Below, piece after piece: positions 46,326-54,559 of a stretch of 64,000 nt of DNA; the stretch's first letter is position 1; each line of letters opens with the position of its first letter. A program made the translations under genes and the position numbers. Source of the stretch: Saccharothrix obliqua (GTDB lineage: Bacteria > Actinomycetota > Actinomycetes > Mycobacteriales > Pseudonocardiaceae); assembly GCF_019375475.1 (NCBI RefSeq), contig NZ_JAHXGQ010000001.1, positions 496,001 to 560,000 of the forward strand, written 5' to 3'. Below the pieces are notes generated by a model. It did no database searches. It saw nothing but the letters and a program-made list of their open reading frames with translations, and was not told where the DNA came from.

Positions 46326-46341
46326 TCGAACGTGTGTTCGA
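46326..46341. promoter_or_regulatory. LexA (SOS) box
   Basis: TCGAACgtgtGTTCGA is a perfect palindrome matching the actinobacterial SOS consensus TCGAAC-N4-GTTCGA. It lies 74 bp upstream of imuA' and just downstream of a consensus-like promoter. Confidence 0.93.
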
Positions 46342-46414
46342 CAAAAATCAGGTCGCCGGCTTCCCACGGCGGTCCGCGCACAGGGGTGCGCGCGGATTCG
46401 TGGGAGGAGGGTTG

Positions 46415-47077
46415 GTGTCCAGGTCGGCAACGGCGTCGTTGGCCGCGCTCGGGGTAGGCGCGATCGACGAGTCGACCACGGCACCGGCTCGGGTCCTGCC
46501 GGTTCGCGGGGAACTGGCGGACGTCCTCCCGTGGGGCGGCCTGCGGCGGGGCAGCACGGTGTCGGTGCGCGGGTCGACATCGTTGCTGCTCACGCTGATG
46601 GCCGAGGCGACAGCGGAAGGGTGCTGGGCGGCCGTGGCCGGCCTGCCGCGGTGCGGTGCGCTCGCGGCGGCCGAGTTGGGGGTGGCCGTCCACCGCCTCG
46701 CCCTGGTGCCCAGCCCGGGGCGGGACCGGGCCGAGGTGGAACGCACCGTGGCCGCCCTGCTGGACGGCTTCGACCTGGTGTCGGTGGCCACCCCGGTGTC
46801 CCCGGCGACGGCCCGCAAACTCTCCGCCCGAGCCCGCAACCGCAAGGCGGTCCTGCTGCCGTTCGGCGCGGCGTGGCCAGGTGCGGACGTGGAGCTGAAC
46901 GCCACCTTCGGCCCGTGGGAGGGCCTGGGCAAGGGCCACGGCACCCTGACCACGCGCCCGGCGACCGTCCACGCGACAGGCCGAGGAGCCGCCTCCCGAG
47001 CCAGGACGACAAACCTGTCCCTACCAGGCACTCCCCGCCCCGCGGTCCGGCCGGTGCTACGAGCGGTAGCCGGATGA
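46415..47077 (+). CDS. imuA': ImuA' mutasome protein
   Basis: 220 residues from GTG 46415, with GGGAGGAGG ending 4 nt before; TTG 46412 and earlier starts are also open. Weakly RecA-like sequence: LPVRGELADVLPWGGLRRGS near the N-terminus, where RecA would have its P-loop, and a helical C-terminus. The nucleotide loop is degenerate (STSLLLTLMAEA), as in mycobacterial ImuA' (Rv3395c). It works with ImuB and DnaE2 in damage-induced mutagenesis and contacts ImuB. It is first in the LexA-controlled operon. The stop overlaps the next ATG by ATGA. Confidence 0.87.
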   Translation: MSRSATASLAALGVGAIDESTTAPARVLPVRGELADVLPWGGLRRGSTVSVRGSTSLLLTLMAEATAEGCWAAVAGLPRCGALAAAELGVAVHRLALVPSPGRDRAEVERTVAALLDGFDLVSVATPVSPATARKLSARARNRKAVLLPFGAAWPGADVELNATFGPWEGLGKGHGTLTTRPATVHATGRGAASRARTTNLSLPGTPRPAVRPVLRAVAG

Positions 47078-47730
47078 CCCCCACCCTCCCCGGCGGCTCG
47101 GCCCCACACCCGGCCCACGCCCTTCCCGGTCCCCGGTCCCTTCTCCGGCCCAGTCGCACCCTTCCCCTCCGGCCCTGGTTCACACCTCGGTCCCGCCTTA
47201 CGCTCCGACACCGGTCGCCCCAGCTCAAGCCTCATCCACGGCTGCCCTGGTCCGAGTCGGCACACCGACCTCCCTCCGCCACACCCCACCGCACGCCGCC
47301 CGACCGCAGCCATCCGCCGCGAACAACAGGAGGTGAGCCGATGTCCTGGTTCCCGCACACCAAGCTCCGCGCCCCCCACTCCGCCGCGCGCTCCGCCGCG
47401 CCCCTCGCCACACGCTCCGCCGTGCACCTCGACGCACGCTCCGCCTCGCACTCCGCTGCGCATCGCGCCCCGTGTGCCGCTCCGCGCTCCGGTCCGCACC
47501 CCACCTCGCACCCCACCCCGCACTCCACCCCGCACTCCGACCCGGGTGCCGATCCGCACCCTGTTCCGCACTCCAGCGCACATCCCGCCCAACACCCGGC
47601 TCCGCCCCCAGGTCCGCCCCCGGGCCCGCGTGCCCCGTCCGACCCGGACTCCGCCCCACACCCAGTCCCACACTTCGGACCACACCTGGCCCCATGGCGT
47701 CCGGGTGGCCTGACACGGGGGACGTGGTGA
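47074..47730 (+). CDS. Pro/His/Ser-rich low-complexity ORF between imuA' and imuB
   Basis: 218 residues. The ATG overlaps the imuA' stop (ATGA, 47074-47077), and its own stop overlaps the imuB GTG (GTGA, 47727-47730); both are classical coupling junctions. Inside the frame, AGGAGGTGAG precedes a second ATG at 47341 that could yield a 129-residue form. The sequence is unlike any known domain: Pro/Arg/His in the first 85 residues, then Ala/Ser/His and His-Pro reiterations such as SHPTPHSTPHSDPGADPHP. Codon use is less GC3-biased than in imuB. It may be a real disordered protein or a frame kept open only to couple imuB translation. Confidence 0.6.
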   Translation: MTPTLPGGSAPHPAHALPGPRSLLRPSRTLPLRPWFTPRSRLTLRHRSPQLKPHPRLPWSESAHRPPSATPHRTPPDRSHPPRTTGGEPMSWFPHTKLRAPHSAARSAAPLATRSAVHLDARSASHSAAHRAPCAAPRSGPHPTSHPTPHSTPHSDPGADPHPVPHSSAHPAQHPAPPPGPPPGPRAPSDPDSAPHPVPHFGPHLAPWRPGGLTRGTW

Positions 47731-49301
47731 CCGACCCGTACACGCTCGCCGTCTGGTGCCCGGACTGGCCGGTGGTGGCCGCCGCGGCCGAGGCGGCACT
47801 GCTGCCGCACCTCCCCGCCGCCGTCGTGCGGGGCAACGAGGTGGTGGCCTGCTCCGCCGTCGCCCGCGCCGAGGGCGTCCGCCGCGGACAGCGGAAGCGG
47901 GCCGCGCAGGGGGTTTGTCCCGAGCTGGTGGTGTTCGAGCACGACGACGTGCGTGACGCGCGGCTGTTCGAGCCGGTCGCCGCGGCCGTGGAGGAGTTGG
48001 CGCCGGGCATCGAGGTGGTGCGACCCGGGTTGGTGACGGTGGCGGCCAAGGGGCCGGCCGGGTACTACGGCTCGGCGGAGGCCGCGGCGGAGCGGGTGGT
48101 CGACCACGTGGCGGACCGGGCCGGGGTCGAGGCGCAGGTGGGGTTCGCGGACGGGCTGTTCGCCGCGACCATCGCGGCGCGGCGCGGCGCGGTGGTGCCG
48201 CCCGGCCGGACCCGCGAGTTCCTGGCGCCGCTGGACATCCGCGAACTCGACCCGCCCGATGAGCGCCGCGCCGACCGCACGGAGCTGGTCGACCTGCTGC
48301 GCCGGCTCGGGCTGCGGACGCTCGGCGCGTTCGCGGCCATCCCGGAACGGGACGTCGCCGGCCGCTTCGGCAAACCCGCGGTCCTCGCGCACCGGCTCGC
48401 CTCGGGCGTCGTGACCCGACCCAGGGCACGCCGCCGCCCGCCGCCGGAGCTGTCCGTCGCCGAACACCTCGACCCGCCGGTGGACCGGGTCGACGCCGCC
48501 GCGTTCGCCGCGAAGGCACTCGCCGAACGACTGCACCGCGGCCTCGCCGACCGGGGCCTGGCGTGCACGCGCCTGGGCATCCGGGCCACCACCGAGCACG
48601 GCGGGCAACTGCGCCGGGTCTGGCGGTGCGCGGACCCGTTGACACCGCAGGGCATCGCGGACCGGGTGCGCTGGCAGCTCGACGGCTGGCTCACCCGCGA
48701 ACGCCTCACCGCGGGCGTCGAGCTGCTGGAACTGGACCCGGAGGAGGTCGTCGACGCCGACGCCCTCCAGCTCGGCCTGTGGCCGGGCGCGGGCCAGGAC
48801 CAGGGTGAGGCCGCGGAACGCGCGGCCCGCGCGATGGTCCACGTTCAGGGCCTGCTCGGACCGGACGCGGTGGTCACCCCCGTGCCGCAGGGCGGGCGTG
48901 GTCCGGTGGAGCGGATCCGGCTGGTGCCGTGGGGCGACGACCGCACGCCCGCGACCGACCCCGACCAGCCGTGGCCGGGCCGGCTGCCCGCACCATCACC
49001 CGCCACGGTCTTCGCGCCACCCGAACCGGTGGTGCTGCTGGACGAGACGGGCGGCGACGTGGTGGTCACGGGCTACGCCGAACTGGTGGCCCGACCGCAC
49101 CGCATCGTGCACGGCGGACAGACGAGGAAGGTCGTGGCGTGGGCCGGGCCGTGGCCCGTGGACGAACGCTGGTGGGACGGTGAACACGCGCTGCGCGCCG
49201 CCCGCCTCCAAGTGCTCGGCACGACCCCGGACGGCGCGGAACTGGGTTACCTGCTGATCCGCGCGAACGGTGAGTGGGCGGTGGAAGGGGTGTACGACTG
49301 A
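47727..49301 (+). CDS. imuB: ImuB, catalytically inactive Y-family polymerase homologue
   Basis: 524 residues from GTG 47727 (GTG 47724 and ATG 47694 are also in frame). It starts with YTLAVWCPDWPVVAAAAEAA, where an active Y-family enzyme would have Asp metal ligands, and continues with VVRGNEVVACSAVARAEGVR and RELDPPDERRADRTELVDLL. The acidic catalytic triad is absent, as in mycobacterial ImuB. ImuB bridges DnaE2, ImuA' and the beta clamp; a C-terminal clamp-binding stretch is not obvious. It overlaps the preceding ORF by GTGA and the following one by TGATG. Confidence 0.93.
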   Translation: MTDPYTLAVWCPDWPVVAAAAEAALLPHLPAAVVRGNEVVACSAVARAEGVRRGQRKRAAQGVCPELVVFEHDDVRDARLFEPVAAAVEELAPGIEVVRPGLVTVAAKGPAGYYGSAEAAAERVVDHVADRAGVEAQVGFADGLFAATIAARRGAVVPPGRTREFLAPLDIRELDPPDERRADRTELVDLLRRLGLRTLGAFAAIPERDVAGRFGKPAVLAHRLASGVVTRPRARRRPPPELSVAEHLDPPVDRVDAAAFAAKALAERLHRGLADRGLACTRLGIRATTEHGGQLRRVWRCADPLTPQGIADRVRWQLDGWLTRERLTAGVELLELDPEEVVDADALQLGLWPGAGQDQGEAAERAARAMVHVQGLLGPDAVVTPVPQGGRGPVERIRLVPWGDDRTPATDPDQPWPGRLPAPSPATVFAPPEPVVLLDETGGDVVVTGYAELVARPHRIVHGGQTRKVVAWAGPWPVDERWWDGEHALRAARLQVLGTTPDGAELGYLLIRANGEWAVEGVYD

Positions 49302-50026
49302 TGTCCGGTGACTTCTCCGAAGACCAGGGCTCGCGGACCGGCTTCGACAAGACGGCCCGGAACGGACCCGCCGGCCCGGCGGATCACGAAGGTCTCACCC
49401 GCCTGGCGGGCCAGGTCGGACCCGTCGGCCCGGCGGATCACGAAGGTCCCACCCGCCTGGCGGGCCAGGTCGGACCCGTCGGCCCGGCGGATCACGAAGG
49501 TCCCACCCGTCCGGCGGGTCAGGCCGGATCCGTCGGCCCGGCGAACCACGAAGATCCCACCCGCTCGGCGGGTCAGGCCGGATCCGTCGGCCCGGCGGAT
49601 CACGAAGATCCCACCCGCCCGGCGGGTCAGGCCGGATCCGTCGGCCCGGCGAACCACGAAGATCCCACCCGCTCGGCGGGCCAGGCCGGATCCGTCGGCC
49701 CGGCGGATCACGAAGATCCCACCCGCCCGGCCGGACCCGGCGGCCCGGCAGGCGGCGAGACCGTTCGCGGGGCGAGCCGGGGCGGGCGCGCCCGGCCGGT
49801 GGGGGACACCCGCCCGGCGAGTCGGGGCGAACCGCCGCGGGACACCAACCCGGCAAGCCGGGGAGAACCCGCCCAGGTAGGTCGGGGAGAACACCCCAAG
49901 GAACCCGCCCGCGCGGCGGACGAGGCGTTCTGGCCCGCTCGACGCGGCGCGCTCACCTGCCCGGTGAACTGGGGCGAACCCCCGCTGGTCCCGCTACCGC
50001 GCCGAGCACCGGACGAGTTGTTCTGA
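49301..50026 (+). CDS. 18-residue tandem-repeat protein between imuB and dnaE2
   Basis: 241 residues. The ATG overlaps the imuB stop (TGATG) and the stop is 1 nt before dnaE2, so the ORF is fully embedded in the operon. Residues 27-152 are seven copies of an 18-residue unit (type ADHEGPTRLAGQVGPVGP), followed by a Gly/Arg/Pro-rich segment. The last ~35 residues (AFWPARRGALTCPVNWGEPP onward) look non-repetitive and may be the conserved functional end, with two Trp and one Cys. The repeat is acidic-basic mixed and likely disordered. No known family is recognised. It is a candidate accessory mutasome factor. Confidence 0.75.
   Translation: MSGDFSEDQGSRTGFDKTARNGPAGPADHEGLTRLAGQVGPVGPADHEGPTRLAGQVGPVGPADHEGPTRPAGQAGSVGPANHEDPTRSAGQAGSVGPADHEDPTRPAGQAGSVGPANHEDPTRSAGQAGSVGPADHEDPTRPAGPGGPAGGETVRGASRGGRARPVGDTRPASRGEPPRDTNPASRGEPAQVGRGEHPKEPARAADEAFWPARRGALTCPVNWGEPPLVPLPRRAPDELF
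49379..49756 (+). repeat. Seven 54-bp tandem repeats
   Basis: Seven in-frame 54-bp units; units 1-3 differ from 4-7 at a few positions and the odd/even units of the second half alternate (ADHED with ANHED), suggesting duplication of a two-unit block. The seventh diverges at its end. There are no spacers, so this is not a CRISPR array. Confidence 0.95.
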
Positions 50027-50027
50027 C

Positions 50028-53000
50028 ATGGGCTGGGACAACCCACCGGTCCGCTGGTCCGACCTGGAACGCGCCCTGTCCGGCGAACCCCCGGAGCCGA
50101 GCGGGGACAGCCCCGCCCGGACCCGCCACCGGCACGTCAAGGTCGACGAGCTGGGGACGACCCGGTCCCGCGTGCCGTACGTGGAGCTGCACTGCCACTC
50201 CAACTTCAGCTTCCTGGACGGCGCGTGCCACCCCGAGGAGCTGGTGGAGGCGGCGCAGCAGCTGGGACTGGACGGCATCGCGCTCACCGACCACGACGGC
50301 ATGTACGGCGTGGTGCGGTTCGCCGAGGCGGCGAAGGAACTGGGCGTGCGGACCGTCTTCGGCGCGGAGCTGAGCCTCGGGCTGTCGGCGCCGCAGGGCG
50401 GCCGACCCGACCCGGAGGGCGAGCACCTGCTGCTGCTCGCCACCGGCTCCGCCGGCTACCACGCCCTGTGCCGCACCATCACCACCGGCCAGCTCGCGGA
50501 CGGCGCGGAGAAGGGCCGCCCGGTGTACTCGCCGGACGAGGTCGTGGCGGACACCCGCGACGAGTGCGTCGTGCTCACCGGCTGCCGCAAGGGCGCGGTC
50601 CGGCGGGCGCTGGCCACCGAGGGCCCGGAGGCGGCTTTCACGCGGCTGCGCGAGCTGGTCGACCGGTTCGGCGCGGACCGGGTGTTCGTGGAGCTGACCG
50701 ACCACGGCTACCCCGAGGACGACCGCCGCAACGACCTGCTCTGGGGCATGGCGCACGACCTGGGCCTGCCGACGGTGGCGACGAACGCGGTCCACTACGC
50801 GGTGCCCGCGCGCGGCCGGTTGGCGGCGGCGATGGCGGCGGTGCGCGCCCGGCGCGGCCTGGACGAGATGGCGGGGTGGCTGCCACCGGGCCGCACGGCG
50901 TGCCTGCGCTCGGGCGAGGAGATGGCACGCCGGTTCGCGCGGTTCCCCGGCGCGGTGCACCGGGCGGCCGTGCTGGGGTTGCAGTGCCAGTTCGACCTGC
51001 GGCTGATCGCGCCCGAGCTGCCGCCGTTCGACGTGCCGCCGGGCGAGGACGAGAACAGCCACCTGCGTGCGCTCACCCTGGCCGGCGCGGCCCGCCGCTA
51101 CGGCCCGCCGGAGGCGAACCCCAAGGCGTACCGGCAGGTCGAGCACGAGCTGCGGGTCATCGCGGAACTCGGCTTCCCCGGCTACTTCCTGGTGGTGCAC
51201 GACATCGTCCGGTTCTGCCGCGAGCACGACATCCTGTGCCAGGGCCGCGGCTCGGCCGCGAACTCGGCGGTCTGCTTCGCGCTCGGCATCACGAACGTGG
51301 ACGCCGTCCGGTTCGACCTGCTCTTCGAGCGCTTCCTCGCCCCGGCGCGGGACGGGCCGCCGGACATCGACCTGGACATCGAGTCGGACCGCCGCGAGGA
51401 GGTCATCCAGTACGTCTACCGCAGGTACGGCAGGCGGCACGCGGCGCAGGTCGCGAACGTCATCGGCTACCGCGCCCGCTCGGCGATCCGGGACGTGGCA
51501 CGCGCGCTCGGCCACTCGCCCGGTCAGCAGGACGCGTGGAGCAAGCAGATCGAGCGCTGGGGCCCGCTGCGGTCCACCGCGGCCGGCGGCGACATCCCGC
51601 GGCCGGTGCTGGAGCTGGCCGCCGAGCTGGAGAACTCGCCACGCCACCTGGGCATCCACTCCGGCGGCATGGTGATCTGCGACCGGCCGGTGAGCGAGGT
51701 GTGCCCGGTGGAGCGCGGCCGGATGGCGGGCCGCACGGTGCTCCAGTGGGACAAGGACGACTGCGCGGCGATCGGCCTGGTGAAGTTCGACCTGCTGGGC
51801 CTCGGCATGTTGTCGGCGTTGCACTACGCGATGGACCTGGTGCGCGAGCACGAGGGCGTCGAGGTCGACCTGGGCGCGCTGGACCTGGCCGACCCGGGCG
51901 TCTACGAGATGCTCCAGCGGGCCGACTCGGTGGGCGTGTTCCAGGTGGAGAGCCGCGCGCAGATGGCGACCCTGCCCCGGCTCAAGCCGCGGAACTTCTA
52001 CGACCTGGTGGTGGAGGTCGCCCTGATCCGGCCCGGCCCGATCCAGGGCGGCTCGGTGCACCCGTACATCCGCCGCCGCAACGGGCAGGAGGTGTGGGAG
52101 CACGACCACCCGCTGCTGGCGAACGCGCTGGGCAAGACGCTCGGCGTGCCGCTGTTCCAGGAGCAGCTGATGCAGATCGCCGTGGACGTGGCCGACTTCA
52201 GCCCGGCGGAGGCGGACGAGTTGCGCCGGGCCATGGGCGCCAAGCGGTCGACGCACCGCGTGGAGCGGCTGCGCGAGCGGTTCCACCGGGGCGCGCGGGC
52301 GAACGGGCTGGACGAGGAGCTGACCGAGCGGATCTACGCGAAACTGCGGGCGTTCGCCAACTTCGGCTTCCCGGAGAGCCACGCGTTGAGCTTCGCGCAC
52401 CTGGTGTTCGTCAGCGCCTGGTTCAAGCTCTACCACCCGGCGGCGTTCTGCGCGGCCCTGCTGCGGGCGCAGCCGATGGGGTTCTACTCGCCGCAGTCGC
52501 TGGTCGCGGACGCCCGGCGGCACGGCGTGCGGGTGCTCGGCCCGGACGTGAACGCGAGCCTGCCGTACGCGACGCTGGAGGAGGTGGACGGCGAGCAGGC
52601 GGTCCGCATCGGGCTGGCCGGGGTGCGCACGGTGGGGCAGTCGCCGGCGGAGGCGGTGGTGGCGGCACGCGCGGACGGCCCGTTCCGGGACATGGCGGAC
52701 TTCGGTGCGCGGGTGCGGCTGACCACGGCCCAGGCGGAGGCGTTGGCCACGGCGGGCGCGTTCGGCTGCTTCGGCGTGGACCGCCGGTCGGCGCTGTGGG
52801 CGGCGGGCGCCGCCGCGAAGATCCGCCCGGACCGCCTGCCGGGCACGGTGGTCGGTGTCGACGCGCCGGTGCTGCCGGGCATGGACGACGTGGAGCTGGC
52901 GGTCGCCGACGTGTGGGCGCTGGGCCTGTCGCCGGACAGCTTCCCCACTCAGTTCGTGCGTGCGCACCTGGCCCGGCTGGGCGCGTTGACCACCGCCGAG

Positions 53001-53294
53001 CTGGCGCACGCGCCGGACCGGTCACGCGTCCTGGTGGGTGGCGCGGTGACCCACCGGCAGCGCCCGGCGACGGCGGGCGGCGTCACGTTCCTGAACATCG
53101 AGGACGAGACGGGCATGGTGAACGTCGTGTGCACGGAGGGCCTGTGGGCGAGGTACCGCCGAGTGGCCCGCTCCAGCCCGGCCCTGCTCGTGCGGGGTGT
53201 GCTGGAACGGGCCGAGGGTGTGGTGAACCTGCGCGCGGACCGGCTGCAAGCGCTGGACCTGCGCATCCCGTCCCGCTCCCGCGACTTCCACTAG
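50028..53294 (+). CDS. dnaE2: Error-prone DNA polymerase DnaE2
   Basis: 1088 residues. The N-terminal tag GWDNPPVRWSDLERALSG is typical of DnaE2. The PHP domain begins VPYVELHCHSNFSFLDGACH. The palm has catalytic Asp446/448 (PPDIDLDIESDRRE) and a third Asp near 588 (KFDLLGLGML). Further landmarks are IHSGGMVICDRPVSEVCPVE, LIRPGPIQGGSVHPYIRRRN and the C-terminal OB fold (GGVTFLNIEDETGMVNVVCT). It is an alpha-subunit paralogue that performs SOS mutagenesis with ImuA' and ImuB. The start lies 1 nt after the repeat protein stop. All genes are driven from the LexA-controlled promoter 3.7 kb upstream. Confidence 0.97.
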   Translation: MGWDNPPVRWSDLERALSGEPPEPSGDSPARTRHRHVKVDELGTTRSRVPYVELHCHSNFSFLDGACHPEELVEAAQQLGLDGIALTDHDGMYGVVRFAEAAKELGVRTVFGAELSLGLSAPQGGRPDPEGEHLLLLATGSAGYHALCRTITTGQLADGAEKGRPVYSPDEVVADTRDECVVLTGCRKGAVRRALATEGPEAAFTRLRELVDRFGADRVFVELTDHGYPEDDRRNDLLWGMAHDLGLPTVATNAVHYAVPARGRLAAAMAAVRARRGLDEMAGWLPPGRTACLRSGEEMARRFARFPGAVHRAAVLGLQCQFDLRLIAPELPPFDVPPGEDENSHLRALTLAGAARRYGPPEANPKAYRQVEHELRVIAELGFPGYFLVVHDIVRFCREHDILCQGRGSAANSAVCFALGITNVDAVRFDLLFERFLAPARDGPPDIDLDIESDRREEVIQYVYRRYGRRHAAQVANVIGYRARSAIRDVARALGHSPGQQDAWSKQIERWGPLRSTAAGGDIPRPVLELAAELENSPRHLGIHSGGMVICDRPVSEVCPVERGRMAGRTVLQWDKDDCAAIGLVKFDLLGLGMLSALHYAMDLVREHEGVEVDLGALDLADPGVYEMLQRADSVGVFQVESRAQMATLPRLKPRNFYDLVVEVALIRPGPIQGGSVHPYIRRRNGQEVWEHDHPLLANALGKTLGVPLFQEQLMQIAVDVADFSPAEADELRRAMGAKRSTHRVERLRERFHRGARANGLDEELTERIYAKLRAFANFGFPESHALSFAHLVFVSAWFKLYHPAAFCAALLRAQPMGFYSPQSLVADARRHGVRVLGPDVNASLPYATLEEVDGEQAVRIGLAGVRTVGQSPAEAVVAARADGPFRDMADFGARVRLTTAQAEALATAGAFGCFGVDRRSALWAAGAAAKIRPDRLPGTVVGVDAPVLPGMDDVELAVADVWALGLSPDSFPTQFVRAHLARLGALTTAELAHAPDRSRVLVGGAVTHRQRPATAGGVTFLNIEDETGMVNVVCTEGLWARYRRVARSSPALLVRGVLERAEGVVNLRADRLQALDLRIPSRSRDFH

Positions 53295-53319
53295 CCGGCC
53301 CCGCCAGGGCGTGCCACGT

Positions 53320-53348
53320 GTCTTCCCCGCGTCGGCGGGGGTGGTCCC
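53320..53348. repeat. Solitary type I-E CRISPR-repeat-like sequence
   Basis: A 29-bp sequence starting GTCTTCCCCGCG and ending GGCGGGGGTGGTCCC with a CCCCGC/GCGGGG stem resembles actinobacterial type I-E repeats. No second copy occurs about 61 bp away on either side and no cas gene is in the window, so it is not an array. It may equally be the dnaE2 terminator. Confidence 0.4.
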
Positions 53349-53373
53349 GGGACGCCGACGACTTCCACCGCCC

Positions 53374-53676
53374 CTAACGGCTGAACGGGCCGCCCACGAT
53401 GGTCATCGCGACGACGATCAACGCGAAACCCAACCCCGAGTAGAGCAACGCGTCTACGCTCCGCCCGCGGATCGCGATCAGGCCCGCCTGCTCGTCCGTC
53501 ACCAGCACCCGCAGCAACGCCGCGAGCAGCAGCGCCACGCCGATCAGCACCACGCCCTGCCGCCAGTGGTACTGCACGATGCGCACGACACCCAGCACGA
53601 CCACGCCGAGCACCAGCGCGAACGGCAGGTGCTGACCCGCCGCCGACCGCCAGCGCTGCTCCGGCATCAGCTCCAC
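53374..53676 (-). CDS. DUF3017-family membrane protein
   Basis: 100 residues from GTG 53676; ATG 53667 with GGTGGAG just upstream is an equally good start. Three membrane helices (about 18-38 LPFALVLGVVVLGVVRIV; 40-58; 78-96). DUF3017 proteins regularly accompany folD in actinobacteria. The gene lies 12 nt downstream of folD on the same strand. The function is unknown. Confidence 0.85.
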   Translation of the reverse strand: MELMPEQRWRSAAGQHLPFALVLGVVVLGVVRIVQYHWRQGVVLIGVALLLAALLRVLVTDEQAGLIAIRGRSVDALLYSGLGFALIVVAMTIVGGPFSR

Positions 53677-53688
53677 CGATTCCGCCCG

Positions 53689-54543
53689 CTAGTCCGCGAG
53701 GCCGCGCTCGGCGGCCTCGACCGTGTTGGTCAGCAGCATCGCGATCGTCATGGGCCCCGCGCCACCCGGGATGGGCGCGAGGTACCCGGCGACCTCGGCG
53801 ACGTCCGGGTGCACGTCGCCGACCAGGCCCGCCTCCGTGCGGGTGATGCCGACGTCGACCACGGCCGCGCCCGGCTTCACCATGTCCGCCGTGATCAGGC
53901 CGGGGCTGCCCGCGCCCGCGACCACGACGTCCGCCCGCCGCACCTCGGCCGCCAGGTCCTTGGTGCCGGTGTGGCACAACGTCACCGTGGCGTTCTCGCT
54001 GCGCCGGGTCAGCAGCAGGCCGATCGGGCGGCCCACCGTGACGCCGCGCCCGACGACGGTGACGTTCGCGCCCGCGATCGGCACGTCGTACCGGCGCAGC
54101 AGCTCCACCACGCCACGCGGCGTCGCGGGCAGCGGCGCCTCGTCGCCGAGCACCAGCTTGCCGAGGTTCACCGGGTGCAGGCCGTCGCCGTCCTTGCGCG
54201 GGTCGATGCGCTCCAGGATCGCGTTGGCGTTCAAGTGCTTGGGCAACGGGAGCTGCACGATGTAAGCCGTGCACGCGGGGTCGGCGTTCAGCTCGTCGAT
54301 GACGGCCTCCAGCTCCTCCTGCGTCGTGTCGGCGGGCAGGTCGCGGCGGATCGACGTGATGCCGACCTTCGCGCACGCGGCGTGCTTGCCCTTGACGTAG
54401 GAGTGGGACCCCGGGTCGTCGCCCACCAGGACGGTGGCCAGCCCCGGCGTCACCCCCCGCTCGACCAGCGCCGCGACTCGCGCGCGGAGGTCTTCGAAGA
54501 TCGCGTCCCGGGTGGCCCTGCCGTTGAGGATCGTCGCCGTCAC
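53689..54543 (-). CDS. folD: Methylenetetrahydrofolate dehydrogenase/cyclohydrolase
   Basis: 284 residues from GTG 54543. Conserved features are [20 protein letters not shown] (catalytic Lys), [43 protein letters not shown] (NADP site) and [20 protein letters not shown]. FolD interconverts methylene-, methenyl- and 10-formyl-THF, the cofactor used by PurN and PurH in this window. The signature usually reading PVPGGVGPMT is [10 protein letters not shown], a mild variant. It heads a two-gene unit with DUF3017. Confidence 0.97.
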   Translation of the reverse strand: MTATILNGRATRDAIFEDLRARVAALVERGVTPGLATVLVGDDPGSHSYVKGKHAACAKVGITSIRRDLPADTTQEELEAVIDELNADPACTAYIVQLPLPKHLNANAILERIDPRKDGDGLHPVNLGKLVLGDEAPLPATPRGVVELLRRYDVPIAGANVTVVGRGVTVGRPIGLLLTRRSENATVTLCHTGTKDLAAEVRRADVVVAGAGSPGLITADMVKPGAAVVDVGITRTEAGLVGDVHPDVAEVAGYLAPIPGGAGPMTIAMLLTNTVEAAERGLAD

Positions 54544-54559
54544 GCGCCCCATCTTCGCA

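Noticed and set aside
49379..49756. CRISPR array
   Set aside because: The 54-bp units are contiguous without spacers and keep a reading frame.
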